NCBI GenBank assembly: GCA_025917655.1
Contig: CP084609.1
Coordinates: 496,001 to 560,000 of the forward strand
Reading direction: 5' to 3'
Source: Chlorella sorokiniana
Lineage: Eukaryota; Chlorophyta; Trebouxiophyceae; Chlorellales; Chlorellaceae
DNA length: 64,000 bases
A model generated the notes under the pieces. That model was given only the letters and a program-made list of their open reading frames with translations, was not told the origin of the DNA and made no database searches. Within the stretch, counting starts at the first letter, position 1; each line of letters starts with the position of its first letter. The translations under genes and the position numbers were made by a program. This document shows, piece by piece, positions 26,101 to 41,100 of the stretch.

Positions 26101-29100
26101 CGGGCAATTCGCTGTCGTTCATGGTCGGGCGCCTCTCGTACACTTTCGGTCTGTCAGGTGAAATTATACAATCACACCCATGCTTGTGTCCGGCTGCAGC
26201 ATCTGCGAACTTGTCTGTAGACATGCTGTCAAGGTATCAATGGCTTGCCACACTGCCGCAGGACCCTGCATTAGCACAGACACTGCATGTTCGTCTTCAT
26301 TAGTAGCAGTGCACCTGGCACACAGGGGTATGCTCGCGCGCGATGCTTCCGGAGCTCTTGCTGGTGGTGCAAATGCTTTGTTGCTTCCTGTCACCTCAGT
26401 TGCGATATGCCAGCTGCAGGTGATGGAAGACAGCATGTGTGCATGTTCCCTGTGCACTGGCAAAGATCAAGCCTAAAATACAGTCACCATTATTTGTTTT
26501 TGCAGGCACTGTCGACGGTTGGGCGCTGCAGAACCTTTGATGTGCTTGGAGATGGTTACGGGCGTGGGGAAGGTTTCTCGGTTGTATACTTGTCACATTC
26601 CAGCGACGGCAGCATCAAAGAAGTTGCTGTTCAAGGCAGCGCAGTGAATCAAGACGGGCAGAGCAGCAGTTTGACAGCCCCAAACGGGCCCAGCCAGACA
26701 CAACTTATGCTGGCGGCCCTGCAAGAGTGCTTGCAGCCCCCTGAGAGCCTCACATTTGTGGCAACCCATGGGACAGGAACGCAGCTGGGGGATCCCATTG
26801 AAGTTGGTGCTGCTGTCGAAGCTGTACGGGGACCCACAGGCGCAACTGCAGCACCCCTTACTCTTTGCGCACTTAAGCCGTACTACGGACATACAGAAGG
26901 TGCAGCAGGTGTTGCTGGCTTTCTGGCAGCTGTGCAAGCATCCAGACAGCTGAACGCCAATCCTTCTTTACACCTACGTTTCCTTAATCCCTACGTCCAA
27001 GCTGCCACAAGCCACAGCCGCTTAGGCGGTGCTTGTCCTGTTCAAATTCCTAGACAGCCTCAGGCTGCCCAGCTGCAGGACACATTGTCCGGCACCAGCT
27101 CTTTTGGAATGAGTGGTGTGAATGCACATGCACTTGTGACTTCTACAGCTTGGCAAGGTTCTCAGATTCGAAGCAGTGTCCAAGGAGGCTATCTTGTCAT
27201 GGATCGCCAGCGGCTGTGGCCTGTGCCCCTTCAACACAACCTTCTCTGTGCAATACGCACGGCAGCGGCACAGCAAACAGCGACATTTAGTTGTGTACTT
27301 ACCCACCCACTGGTTGCGCCAGTGCATGATTTGCAAATTGGGTCACAGGCTGTGATTGCTGTCGGAGCTGCTATGGAATTCATGGCTGCAGCCGTGGCCA
27401 GCCTGAGTGTGGGTTCTACAAGGCGAGCGTTAATAAACATACTATTCAACACGCCCATCCATTGTGCATCTGACTCGGTGATGAACTGCAGCATAAACCT
27501 TAGAACTGGCTGTGCCAGGTTGGGAAATGCTGCCGAGGCAAGCCTGGAACCAGCCACACAAAGAACGAGCAACCTAACAAGCGCACTTCATGGAAGGGCC
27601 CTGCGCCAGATGGGCTACTTTTTAGGCCCTTGCAAATGCAATCGCATGGCAGCATTGCAACGATGGCAGCATGCGACCATCAAGCTTCCTGCAACAATGG
27701 CCGGTACACCTATGTTCAAGCTGCCATCAGCTTGTTGAGCGTGCCTTGCCAGTCAAGGCTGCGTGCATGCAAAGCCTACACGCGAGACGACCTTAACTGT
27801 CCGCCAGCGTCCACCACAAACCATTCAAAGGGCCTAGCGCTGCTAGGACAGGCCAGCACGACTGCGTGTGGCTTGTATGAGGTGGACTGCCATGGTGAAG
27901 AACCAGTTCTCCCTGACAGGGTTCCTGCCCAGTCGCCGGCGTGGGAGCTTTTGTGGCAGCCCTATGAAGCAGAGCCTGCATTATGTTGCATAAGCAGGAG
28001 CTATATGCTTATAAGCTCGCGGGTGTGTAGACTTAGCAGTTTATGCAGACTGGAAATGAACTCTGCGCCGCTTTCAGCCTTGAACGCGGTTTGGAACGGC
28101 GTCAGCGACAACTTTGCCTGCCACAGCAGAGTCGATGGAAGGTCAGCCCCGGACCTCTTCTTTGGGACGGAGGCGCACCTCGTTATGCTGGTCCAGATCC
28201 TGCAACCTCGCTCTCGGTGCCTTTTTGTTCACAACCTGCGCTGCCTCACCGACACTGCACTTGCGTTAATCCTGTACCGCACCACAGCCAGAGTGTCTGA
28301 TCTCCAGCTTTCCCTCGTGACCACGGACAGTCACAAAAGCATCGGTAGCTTTGAGAACGTCAGCGTTTGCGAAACAGCCTTTTTGAGGGGTGAGAACAAG
28401 GAGTTCATGTCTGACCAGAGGGCAAGCTTGCCTGTGGCATGGATAGCAACTATGTTGGTGGTTATGCAGGACTTGCCCGCACTTTATTTATGGAAGCCAG
28501 GACAAGCTATTTGACCAGCATTGATTTGAGTCTGGCAAGTCGTGAAGCTTTGCCAGCCACAGTCCTCGCAGCCGCCACTGACCAGCCTTGCAGATATGAG
28601 ATTTCAGTTCGTGGTGGTCGATTGTACAAGTCAACAATGCTTTCTCGAGGGCTCAGGGTCCGGGCAAGGCAGTCCAGACTGAACAGTGCCTTTGTTTCGG
28701 GAGGAAGCCAGGTGCGAATGGTTGAGGATGGCGAGCCAAGTTGCCATGTTACCCCAGCCAGAAGGCTTCCACTTGCTTGTGATGCAGGGTTTGGGCCTTG
28801 AACATGGCCAGCAATGTGTGGATCGAGGTTGCCACCTCCTTGTGCTGACCTCCCGAAGTGGCAGCGTACATAAGGACGTTCTCAGCAGGCTCGCTAGAAC
28901 TGGGGGCACCGTCTTTGCCCTTAAAGCAGATTCAAGCTTTACACATCTGATAGCACAAGTGGTTGAATGGACCAGGGGTGCACTGCCATGCATTGATCAC
29001 TATGCGCATGCAGCTGGAGCTTCAGGATTTGCCATGCTTGCGGACATGGATCGTGCCGAGTTTCATCGCGTGGCTGCTACCAAGGTGAGTGGGGTGGCAG

Positions 29101-32100
29101 CACAACAGTCCACACTGTGGTTCCAACCCGCCTGAATGTTATCTGCAGATTGCCACCGTTGCTGCATTTCAACGAGCCGCAATGCCGTTGCAATCACAGC
29201 TAGCATTTTCGTCAGCATCAGCAGTTTGGAGCCAAGCTGGTGGCGCACATTATTCTTCTGGCAACGCGTTTTTGGATGCCTTTTCAAATCAGTGTCAGGC
29301 CGGTGGTCTGCCCTGCACTGCTATCCAATATGGACCGTTTGCGCACACCGGCATGGCCGCCTCACACACTCGGGAGCTTGAATTGCTTGGGTTGAGGGGT
29401 CTTCATCCAGACCAGGTGGGCAAGTATCCTTGAGCAGATGCTGGGGACTCCTATTACGTGTTTCCTTGTCCGTACTCCGTAGAACACTTGTTGAGAGCCA
29501 GCCAGGTCCTCCCCATGCAGATTACATGCTCGAGCCAGGCTGCTGGTGCTGCAAGCCAGCTATTGTATGTTAGAGCAAGTGTCACCCGCTTCTCCAAAAT
29601 CTACTCTTCGAAAGGAAGGTGGAGTCTGCTTGATGGCGCATTGTTGGTTCCGCAAACTTACGAGGAAGGCATTTGCGCCCAGAATGTGAGCCACGCAGCG
29701 GGGTTACACAAGATTACAGAATTGCCCGACTTGGCGAACAAGCGCTGCGTCACAAGGCACAGCCTTCATGAGGTGGAACAGGAGGTCAATGCTGCGCTTG
29801 CCAGTGTCCTGGGCGTAAGCGTGGAAGGTAAGTCATTGGCTTAAGGCTGAGATGGATGTCCTGTTGAATCTGTGATGTTATGTGATGTGTGATGTGATGC
29901 GTGCAGAGATTGTAGATGGGTCCTCTGGATTGTTCGACAGCCTTACTGCTGTTGAGTTTTCAAATTTACTAAGCGACACATTTGGCTTGAAACTTCCAAG
30001 CACGCTGGTTTTCGATTACCCATCTCCATCCTCCATGACCGCATACGTGCATGACCTGCTCAGGGTGCATGCAAATGACAATCATGCCCTCGTCGCAGCG
30101 GGAGGGCATGATTGGAACATCAACAACCAGGCGGACCCGGCCCTTTTTAATCCCCGTGTTGATATTGTCACTGCTAATGACGACAGCACGCATTTGGCCA
30201 ATCTTCTATTCGCAAATCGCCTTCCTCAAGAATACAAGAACTGCAACAGTGTCTGGCAGGGTGGTGACAGCATTTCCATCACTCCATTCAACAGATGGGA
30301 TGTTGATCAGGCGTTCCAGGCGAGTCCCCACATGAAGCTCTCCAAGCAGATTGCCCTGCGGGCGCAAAAACTCGCAGCTGAAGTACGACATGTGGCAAGC
30401 TTGACTGCCTTTTGCATGATTTGCAGTTTGGCATGTCCCGGATGCATGCTCGCTATGGGGGCTTCATGTTGGGGGTGGAACTCTTTGACACCTCTACCTT
30501 TGGTATTTCTGGGGCTGAAGCGGAGATCATGGATCCACAGCAGCGTGTGTTGTTGGAGGTAGGTTTGTTTTGCCACGAAAACGACTTTCCTTCAACTTGA
30601 CATTGACAAGCAGTATTGTTGTGCAGGTCGCATGGGAAGTTGTTGTCCAGGGCGGCATGTCACCAACTAGTGGGGCCTCTGCGACACAATGTTCAGTACA
30701 TGTTGGTATTCAACAGATGGAGTACACACGACTGGTGGGAACGCACTTTAGGTCCGTCAGCCCATTCTCAGGCAAGCTTGCTCATAGCAACTGACCAAGC
30801 TGCCATTATGCCAAGGACTCAAACTGCTTGCTCAGTCTGTCTGACAAATCTGTCTGCCTTGCCTGCAGCCACTGGAGGGAGCTTTTCGGTTGCTGCAGGT
30901 CGCTTGTCCTTCTCCTTTGGCTTTAGGGGACCCGCTGTGAGCATTGATACTGCATGTTCTTCAGCTTTAGTGGCAATACATTACGGCTATCTTGGTTTGC
31001 AAGATGCACACACGTCTCTAGCTGCTGGCGTTAACATGATGTTATCAGTCACTACAACTGCGGCTGCACAGTCAGCAGGTATGCTGTCCCAAGATGGACG
31101 CTGCAAAACGATGGACGCACTGGCAGATGGCTATGTGCGTGCGGAGGCATGCACTGCTATCCTGATGGAGGTCTCTTCGTTGTATAATTCCCACGCTGTT
31201 TACCTGCAAGCCACATACACCAATCAAGATGGCCGTAGCAGCAGCCTTACAACTCCCAATGGTCCAAGCCAGCAAGCAGTTATACGAGGGGCCCTAACTG
31301 CGGGGGGTCCACGGTCGTAATGTTGACATGTTGGAAATGCATGGCACAGGTAAGCCTCTCCTTCTGTGTGACGCACTGTGTGGCACAAACACCCTCAGGT
31401 TCTTGATTGCTTTCACTGGTTTGTATTTCAGGCACAGCGCTCGGCGATCCAATTGAGCTTGGGGCTGCACTGCCAATATTACAAGCTGGAGGCCTGAAGC
31501 TGTCTGCAGCAAAGTCTCGCGTTGGGCACAGCGAGCCTGTGGCAGGAGCTGTGGGAATGACACATGGAGCCAGAATGCTTGCTTACCAAACCACGAGCGC
31601 ACTCTTACATTTGCGCCACTTGAATCCCATGCTGGATGCCCTGGCCCATTCGCATATGAATGACGATCATGCTACAGCAGTCAGTCGGCAAGACAGCCCT
31701 GGAACACAAAGTCGTGGCAAATTCACAGCATGCAGCGTCAGCTCGTTTGCATTCCAGGGCACGAACGCACATGCCATTGTTGCGAGCACTGGCGGGCACT
31801 CGGGCAGCCGACTGACCCACACCTGGCAATGGCAGCGACAGCGTTATTGGGTATACCCCCAACTGTACTTGCTTGCAGCCTGGACAACAAGGGCAGTGAA
31901 AGCTACTGTTGCAGCCAAGATTGAAAGCTCTCTTTCATCCCCTAGCTGTTCGCTTCTTCGGGAGCATCAAGTGCAGGGGATGGCGCTTATGCCTGGGGCC
32001 GCAATGTTAGAGGCAGCATTTGCCGCCGGAACTCTTCTATCGAGCCCTTCCAGCAGCATTTCTACGGGTGCTGGGTCACCACCCTTCTTGAAAGCCATCC

Positions 32101-35100
32101 TTGGGGTGTCTATCCTTGCACCGATGTTGTTGCCGACCCTTGAAAACCAAGACACACAGGCCATCGTCTCAACGGCGCTAGACTTGAGGACGGGGAAGGC
32201 TACATTGCAAGGCCTGCACTCCTCTTCGCCAGCACAGGCACACCTGACCGGAAAGTTTGCACGGTTTAATGCAATTTCTGTAGTCAACGGGACTGTGCAG
32301 CTGGGAACAGTCCTTGCTTTTGCACAAGTGCCATTATCTTGTGCAGTTGGTTTGGGGATGATACCCGCAAGAACCCGCGCAGGCACCGCAGCATCCATAG
32401 CAGTCGTTCATCAGCAGCACAGACTCCCACCCCACGCACACCACGTTGATCCCATAGTCAGTGACAATGCAACACAGGTGATGCCCAGGTCCAGAGGCTT
32501 AGCCTGTCCTGTTACGTGTGTCAATTATAACACTTCATCACAATGCAAAATGGCCAAGTCATCTGCTCTAGTCCGCCCCAGGTTGGATCTGCTTTCTGGA
32601 TACCAGTGGATGTGGCAGACACCCGTGTGCCTGCTGCACTAGAGGCGTTCGCTATAGCATCTAACCCAAGCGATGCTTGCGACAAATGGCTCGCCCGTGG
32701 AGCCCTCTGCTCTGGAGACTCGAGCAAATCACTCCTGTGCAGCTACCAAGCGAGTCCTGCATCGCCATCAAGTGCAACTGTTTTGGACATGAAAAACATG
32801 CTGTTCAAAACCACAAATAGCAGCTGGCAAGTCAAGAGTCCACCTCATCAGATTGGGAGACAATCGCGCATTTTTCACCAGGAGCACCAGCCAACTCATT
32901 ATGGGGTCCAATGGCGGGCAGATCGTGGCTTAACTCTGATGCGAGCAAGCAGAACCAGCCCTTTCTCCGGGCAAACGATCACTTGGAGCTTGGCTCACAG
33001 CATCAGACTGTGTGCACAGACCATGCCAGGATTACATGCCTTGCATGCAGTAGCAAGCAGCCTGGAGGTGCTGCAGACCTCACGAGCGTCGCGCCTACTT
33101 CTCACATCCATGTTGCCGGACCCCAGGCTGCAGACCAGCAGCGCCGCTCATGGAGCGCTTGCTTCCCTGATGAAAGTAGCCGCACGGGAGAACATGGAAC
33201 GCAGCTTTGCAAGCATCGCGTATGACAAGCTGAGCGGCAAAATTGTAGACGGTATTGAATCGGATGTGTTTGGTATAGTTGTAGCAGGTAAGTCGTAACA
33301 GTTGTGCCTGGATGTTCATTGTCAACCTGACATCTTATTATCTCTTTGACTGCTGGGCAGGTCACACATCCTTGAAACCTTGCATGGTTACCATGCCAGG
33401 CATGCGGCTGCTTGAACATGGCGAGCGCAGTGAGCAAGGTAGCCGCTTGTTAGTGCATGGCGTGCTGGTTAGCGGCGGGCTCGGGAGCGTTGGTTACCTG
33501 GCTGCCAACTGGATGGCGAGAGCGTGCCCTGGCACGTCCATTTGGCTCATCGGACGGAATGGCCGCCTCAAGCACGACAGGCCTCTTGTACCATTTGTGC
33601 ATGGTTGCCTACGCTTCACAGCTAGAGATTTGGCTGTGGCTGCGGATACAGAAGACCTTGTTCATTGTGCTGCCAGCAGCGCCCAATTATGCACCAGCAT
33701 TCTGCATGCTGGAGCCAGCCTGCACGATGCATTGTTAACACAGCAGACAGCCCGTACGCTGCGCATCACATTTGCTCCCAAAGCGCAAGCAATTTTGCGC
33801 ATGGCATCCGCTGCAGCGCGCATGCCTTTGCGAGGTTCGATACTCTTTAGTTCCCTTTCAGCCGAATTAGGAACTCCTGGGCAAAGTAACTATGCTGCTG
33901 CCAATGGAGCGTTGGAAGGGATTGCTGAGCATCTTTCCAGGGCTGGGCTACAGAGCACCAGCGTAATCTGGGGCCCATGGGCGCTGGGCATGGCACTCAG
34001 CAACTCTCGGGCAACGGAACAATTTTATAAGGCGGGTCTGGAGCTTTTCACAGGTGATAGCCGTGACAGTGTAAGCAGTTTCAGCTACAGAAGTGCTAAA
34101 GATTGTTATCTACAAAAAACTAATGCAGGAGTGTCCGGCACACGCTTGCTCTACTCAGCGATGTCTCTGATGGCACAGCATTCCGCAGTGATTATTGCAA
34201 ATATTCAATGGTCACGGCTGCTATCACAGTCCACAGGACTGCCTCCATTTTTCGCTGTGATGAAAGAAAACGAGGACATGCAAAGTGGACAGGCCCCCAG
34301 AAAGGCCTCAAAAGCATCTATCATTTCTGCAGACAGCGGGATACAAGGTGGCAGCCACAGAAGGATGAGGGATGCTGCAGAGATTAAACACCTGGTCTCT
34401 GGGTCTCTGCGCAGCGTATGGGCTCCTAAACTGTGTTTTGTAGGGTCCACAGCCGCTAGTGCAAGGCGCCATACAGTGCAGCTTGTAGGCTTGTTCTCCT
34501 CAGTATCATCTTTCCTTGGAACTGTGGGGCAAGTGAACTATGCAGCTGCCAACAATGCCTTGAATCACTGGGCAGAAGTTCTTCACCAAAATGGTGTTCA
34601 AGGTGAATGGATGGTGGCAGCAACTCGTTTGTATCGACTGGTCCCACCCTGCTTGCGTGCAAAAGCCAAACCTCAGTGCAGTGCACAGATTGATCAAGCC
34701 TGCCATACATTGGTCACCAATGCCTGCAGGCAGCAGTATACTTTGGGGAGCTTGGGCAAACATCGGCATGACCTCCGGCAACAGGCTTGTGACAGCACGA
34801 GCAGAAAAGGCTGGACTCGGGCTGGTGGTTGCCACGCAGGGTCTTCAAGTGCTGCAAGGGCTGCTGTGCAACAGCTTGAGCGCCCGTCACGCTCAGGCAT
34901 GCTTTGCAGCTGTGTGTTTGGGGCTCATGCGCTGCTGGGCCACCATCAATTTTGCTTTTGACATACGAGTTGACATCTGTTCATGACAGCGTCAACAAAT
35001 GTGGCTGCTCTGCAGGGAATTGCCAGCCCATTCAACTTCCATAAGCTGCTGGGAAACGTGAAAACCGTGCCTTATGTGTTCTCCTATGGGGCATCAGCCT

Positions 35101-38100
35101 CTCGAAGACCCAGCACTGGAGGAGTACCTGGGCGCTTTACGCAACTCCACGAAGACGTTGGCATCCAGGTTGCGGACGCTGCGGCTGTAAAGAAGCAAGT
35201 TGCTGCCCAGGTTCATTCGATTGTTGGCGTCCAGGTTTGTCGTCTCGCATCCCAGACATGCAGCCTTTCGCTGCAGGCAACATTTTCAGGGCTTATGTCT
35301 GCAGGTTTCAGACACACAGCCGCTACTTGAGGCAGGGTTGGACTCCTTATCTGCAGTCGAGCTGCACCGTGTGCTCTCATCCACATTCAATCTGGAGATT
35401 GCTGCAACTGCGATTTTCAATTACCCAACTATCAGCGAACTGGCAACTTATGTGTTTGAGCAGCTGCAGCAAATAGCAGCCTCTGAAGGGCATTCAGTGA
35501 CGGTCAGCCCCCAAATGTGCCTGTTTCAGGACATCATACCATAGCCAGGTTTGAGGAAGAGATCTTAGGAGTTGTTGCCAGTATAATGGGTAGGCAGCCC
35601 ATGCTTTCAGAGCCTTTAATGGAGGCTGGCCTTGACAGCCTGGCAGCTGTGGAACTTCACCAAGCTTTGGAGCATCGTTTTGGGCAAGATCTGCCAAGCA
35701 CAGTAATATTTGATCACCCTACAGTGGCTGCTTTGGCAAGGCTTGTTGCTGTGCTGGTGGAACGGGCTGGACCCGTGCCATCTGCAAGCAGCGGATTTGC
35801 AATAGATGCTGGACTAGCGTCTCAGATGGAGAATGGCCCACGCAAGCCTGTCACTCACGTATTGGCCCTGTCCTGTCGGTTTCCCAAGCCTGCTGATGGG
35901 GCCGACAGGTTTTGGGCAGCGGCGATGCATGGTAATGACGTATCCCAACTGGTACCTCTTGCCCGCTGGGATCTCAACCTATATTATGAGCCAAGGGCCG
36001 CTTCTGGCAAGATGTACATGCGGTTTGGAATGTTTGTAAATGACATAGAGAATTTTGACCAAAAGGTGCCATGCGCACGGTGTCAACGGCCCTGACGTAC
36101 TACAGCCTCGTGATCTCTTTACTTGCTTGCCTCTTGCAGTTGTTCAGACTTTCTGTGTTGGAAGCACTGCCCATAGATCCACAGCAGCGAGTACTGTTAG
36201 AAGAGTCATACTCTGCCCTGTACCACATCTACGCCAGGCGGGAAACCGCGACTTCAACTCTAACAGGCAAAGCTGTCGAGCACAAGCGCTCTTGCATTTG
36301 TTGACTGTGTAACTCACTTGTCAATTTACGTTGACGCAGGTGTCTACATTGGGTGCATGTATGCTGAGTATGCGCATCTGCTGCTGGAAGCTGGGATGGC
36401 AGTCTCAGCCGGCACAGCAACGGGCAATTCGCTGTCGTTCATGGTCGGGCGCCTCTCGTACACTTTCGGTCTGTCAGGTGAAATTATACAATCACACCCA
36501 TGCTTGTGTCCGGCTGCAGCATCTGCGAACTTGTCTGTAGACATGCTGTCAAGGTATCAATGGCTTGCCACACTGCCGCAGGACCCTGCATTAGCACAGA
36601 CACTGCATGTTCGTCTTCATTAGTAGCAGTGCACCTGGCACACAGGGGTATGCTCGCGCGCGATGCTTCCGGAGCTCTTGCTGGTGGTGCAAATGCTTTG
36701 TTGCTTCCTGTCACCTCAGTTGCGATATGCCAGCTGCAGGTGATGGAAGACAGCATGTGTGCATGTTCCCTGTGCACTGGCAAAGATCAAGCCTAAAATA
36801 CAGTCACCATTATTTGTTTTTGCAGGCACTGTCGACGGTTGGGCGCTGCAGAACCTTTGATGTGCTTGGAGATGGTTACGGGCGTGGGGAAGGTTTCTCG
36901 GTTGTATACTTGTCACATTCCAGCGACGGCAGCATCAAAGAAGTTGCTGTTCAAGGCAGCGCAGTGAATCAAGACGGGCAGAGCAGCAGTTTGACAGCCC
37001 CAAACGGGCCCAGCCAGACACAACTTATGCTGGCGGCCCTGCAAGAGTGCTTGCAGCCCCCTGAGAGCCTCACATTTGTGGCAACCCATGGGACAGGAAC
37101 GCAGCTGGGGGATCCCATTGAAGTTGGTGCTGCTGTCGAAGCTGTACGGGGACCCACAGGCGCAACTGCAGCACCCCTTACTCTTTGCGCACTTAAGCCG
37201 TACTACGGACATACAGAAGGTGCAGCAGGTGTTGCTGGCTTTCTGGCAGCTGTGCAAGCATCCAGACAGCTGAACGCCAATCCTTCTTTACACCTACGTT
37301 TCCTTAATCCCTACGTCCAAGCTGCCACAAGCCACAGCCGCTTAGGCGGTGCTTGTCCTGTTCAAATTCCTAGACAGCCTCAGGCTGCCCAGCTGCAGGA
37401 CACATTGTCCGGCACCAGCTCTTTTGGAATGAGTGGTGTGAATGCACATGCACTTGTGACTTCTACAGCTTGGCAAGGTTCTCAGATTCGAAGCAGTGTC
37501 CAAGGAGGCTATCTTGTCATGGATCGCCAGCGGCTGTGGCCTGTGCCCCTTCAACACAACCTTCTCTGTGCAATACGCACGGCAGCGGCACAGCAAACAG
37601 CGACATTTAGTTGTGTACTTACCCACCCACTGGTTGCGCCAGTGCATGATTTGCAAATTGGGTCACAGGCTGTGATTGCTGTCGGAGCTGCTATGGAATT
37701 CATGGCTGCAGCCGTGGCCAGCCTGAGTGTGGGTTCTACAAGGCGAGCGTTAATAAACATACTATTCAACACGCCCATCCATTGTGCATCTGACTCGGTG
37801 ATGAACTGCAGCATAAACCTTAGAACTGGCTGTGCCAGGTTGGGAAATGCTGCCGAGGCAAGCCTGGAACCAGCCACACAAAGAACGAGCAACCTAACAA
37901 GCGCACTTCATGGAAGGGCCCTGCGCCAGATGGGCTACTTTTTTAGGCCCTTGCAAATGCAATCGCATGGCAGCATTGCAACGATGGCAGCATGCGACCA
38001 TCAAGCTTCCTGCAACAATGGCCGGTACACCTATGTTCAAGCTGCCATCAGCTTGTTGAGCGTGCCTTGCCAGTCAAGGCTGCGTGCATGCAAAGCCTAC

Positions 38101-41100
38101 ACGCGAGACGACCTTAACTGTCCGCCAGCGTCCACCACAAACCATTCAAAGGGCCTAGCGCTGCTAGGACAGGCCAGCACGACTGCGTGTGGCTTGTATG
38201 AGGTGGACTGCCATGGTGAAGAACCAGTTCTCCCTGACAGGGTTCCTGCCCAGTCGCCGGCGTGGGAGCTTTTGTGGCAGCCCTATGAAGCAGAGCCTGC
38301 ATTATGTTGCATAAGCAGGAGCTATATGCTTATAAGCTCGCGGGTGTGTAGACTTAGCAGTTTATGCAGACTGGAAATGAACTCTGCGCCGCTTTCAGCC
38401 TTGAACGCGGTTTGGAACGGCGTCAGCGACAACTTTGCCTGCCACAGCAGAGTCGATGGAAGGTCAGCCCCGGACCTCTTCTTTGGGACGGAGGCGCACC
38501 TCGTTATGCTGGTCCAGATCCTGCAACCTCGCTCTCGGTGCCTTTTTGTTCACAACCTGCGCTGCCTCACCGACACTGCACTTGCGTTAATCCTGTACCG
38601 CACCACAGCCAGAGTGTCTGATCTCCAGCTTTCCCTCGTGACCACGGACAGTCACAAAAGCATCGGTAGCTTTGAGAACGTCAGCGTTTGCGAAACAGCC
38701 TTTTGAGGGGTGAGAACAAGGAGTTCATGTCTGACCAGAGGGCAAGCTTGCCTGTGGCATGGATAGCAACTATGTTGGTGGTTATGCAGGACTTGCCCGC
38801 ACTTTATTTATGGAAGCCAGGACAAGCTATTTGACCAGCATTGATTTGAGTCTGGCAAGTCGTGAAGCTTTGCCAGCCACAGTCCTCGCAGCCGCCACTG
38901 ACCAGCCTTGCAGATATGAGATTTCAGTTCGTGGTGGTCGATTGTACAAGTCAACAATGCTTTCTCGAGGGCTCAGGGTCCGGGCAAGGCAGTCCAGACT
39001 GAACAGTGCCTTTGTTTCGGGAGGAAGCCAGGTGCGAATGGTTGAGGATGGCGAGCCAAGTTGCCATGTTACCCCAGCCAGAAGGCTTCCACTTGCTTGT
39101 GATGCAGGGTTTGGGCCTTGAACATGGCCAGCAATGTGTGGATCGAGGTTGCCACCTCCTTGTGCTGACCTCCCGAAGTGGCAGCGTACATAAGGACGTT
39201 CTCAGCAGGCTCGCTAGAACTGGGGGCACCGTCTTTGCCCTTAAAGCAGATTCAAGCTTTACACATCTGATAGCACAAGTGGTTGAATGGACCAGGGGTG
39301 CACTGCCATGCATTGATCACTATGCGCATGCAGCTGGAGCTTCAGGATTTGCCATGCTTGCGGACATGGATCGTGCCGAGTTTCATCGCGTGGCTGCTAC
39401 CAAGGTGAGTGGGGTGGCAGCACAACAGTCCACACTGTGGTTCCAACCCGCCTGAATGTTATCTGCAGATTGCCACCGTTGCTGCATTTCAACGAGCCGC
39501 AATGCCGTTGCAATCACAGCTAGCATTTTCGTCAGCATCAGCAGTTTGGAGCCAAGCTGGTGGCGCACATTATTCTTCTGGCAACGCGTTTTTGGATGCC
39601 TTTTCAAATCAGTGTCAGGCCGGTGGTCTGCCCTGCACTGCTATCCAATATGGACCGTTTGCGCACACCGGCATGGCCGCCTCACACACTCGGGAGCTTG
39701 AATTGCTTGGGTTGAGGGGTCTTCATCCAGACCAGGTGGGCAAGTATCCTTGAGCAGATGCTGGGGACTCCTATTACGTGTTTCCTTGTCCGTACTCCGT
39801 AGAACACTTGTTGAGAGCCAGCCAGGTCCTCCCCTTGCAGATTACATGCTCGAGCCAGGCTGCTGGTGCTGCAAGCCAGCTATTGTATGTTAGAGCAAGT
39901 GTCACCCGCTTCTCCAAAATCTACTCTTCGAAAGGAAGGTGGAGTCTGCTTGATGGCGCATTGTTGGTTCCGCAAACTTACGAGGAAGGCATTTGCGCCC
40001 AGAATGTGAGCCACGCAGCGGGGTTACACAAGATTACAGAATTGCCCGACTTGGCGAACAAGCGCTGCGTCACAAGGCACAGCCTTCATGAGGTGGAACA
40101 GGAGGTCAATGCTGCGCTTGCCAGTGTCCTGGGCGTAAGCGTGGAGGGTAAGTCATTGGCTTAAGGCTGAGATGGATGTCCTGTTGAATCTGTGATGTTA
40201 TGTGATGTGTGATGTGATGCGTGCAGAGATTGTAGATGGGTCCTCTGGATTGTTCGACAGCCTTACTGCTGTTGAGTTTTCAAATTTACTAAGCGACACA
40301 TTTGGCTTGAAACTTCCAAGCACGCTGGTTTTCGATTACCCATCTCCATCCTCCATGACCGCATACGTGCATGACCTGCTCAGGGTGCATGCAAATGACA
40401 ATCATGCCCTCGTCGCAGCGGGAGGGCATGATTGGAACATCAACAACCAGGCGGACCCGGTCCTTTTTAATCCCCGTGTTGATATTGTCACTGCTAATGA
40501 CGACAGCACGCATTTGGCCAATCTTCTATTCGCAAATCGCCTTCCTCAAGAATACAAGAACTGCAACAGTGTCTGGCAGGGTGGTGACAGCATTTCCATC
40601 ACTCCATTCAACAGATGGGATGTTGATCAGGCGTTCCAGGCGAGTCCCCACATGAAGCTCTCCAAGCAGATTGCCCTGCGGGCGCAAAAACTCGCAGCTG
40701 AAGTACGACATGTGGCAAGCTTGACTGCCTTTTGCATGATTTGCAGTTTGGCATGTCCCGGATGCATGCTCGCTATGGGGGCTTCATGTTGGGGGTGGAA
40801 CTCTTTGACACCTCTACCTTTGGTATTTCTGGGGCTGAAGCGGAGATCATGGATCCACAGCAGCGTGTGTTGTTGGAGGTAGGTTTGTTTTGCCACGAAA
40901 ACGACTTTCCTTCAACTTGACATTGACAAGCAGTATTGTTGTGCAGGTCGCATGGGAAGTTGTTGTCCAGGGCGGCATGTCACCAACTAGTGGGGCCTCT
41001 GCGACACAATGTTCAGTACATGTTGGTATTCAACAGATGGAGTACACACGACTGGTGGGAACGCACTTTAGGTCCGTCAGCCCATTCTCAGGCAAGCTTG

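Larger units (their letters stand above)
24084..34403 (+). repeat. Tandem duplication, copy A (about 10.32 kb)
   Basis: This runs from the middle of KR3 to the first helix of the ACP after KR5, exons and introns alike, and is repeated head to tail at 34404. The offset is 10320 bp (10322 after the third indel). I found only seven substitutions against copy B, at A-positions 25839, 25874, 25885, 29515, 29826, 30141 and 33521, and three homopolymer differences (T-run 27619-27623, T-run 28380-28384, G-run 31302-31307). That is about 99.9% identity, so the event is very young or recently homogenised. Confidence 0.97.

Noticed and set aside
34404-34920. Half KR as a ninth functional module
   Set aside because: It has no KS, no DH and no NADPH-binding half. 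It is the left-over of the duplication breakpoint.
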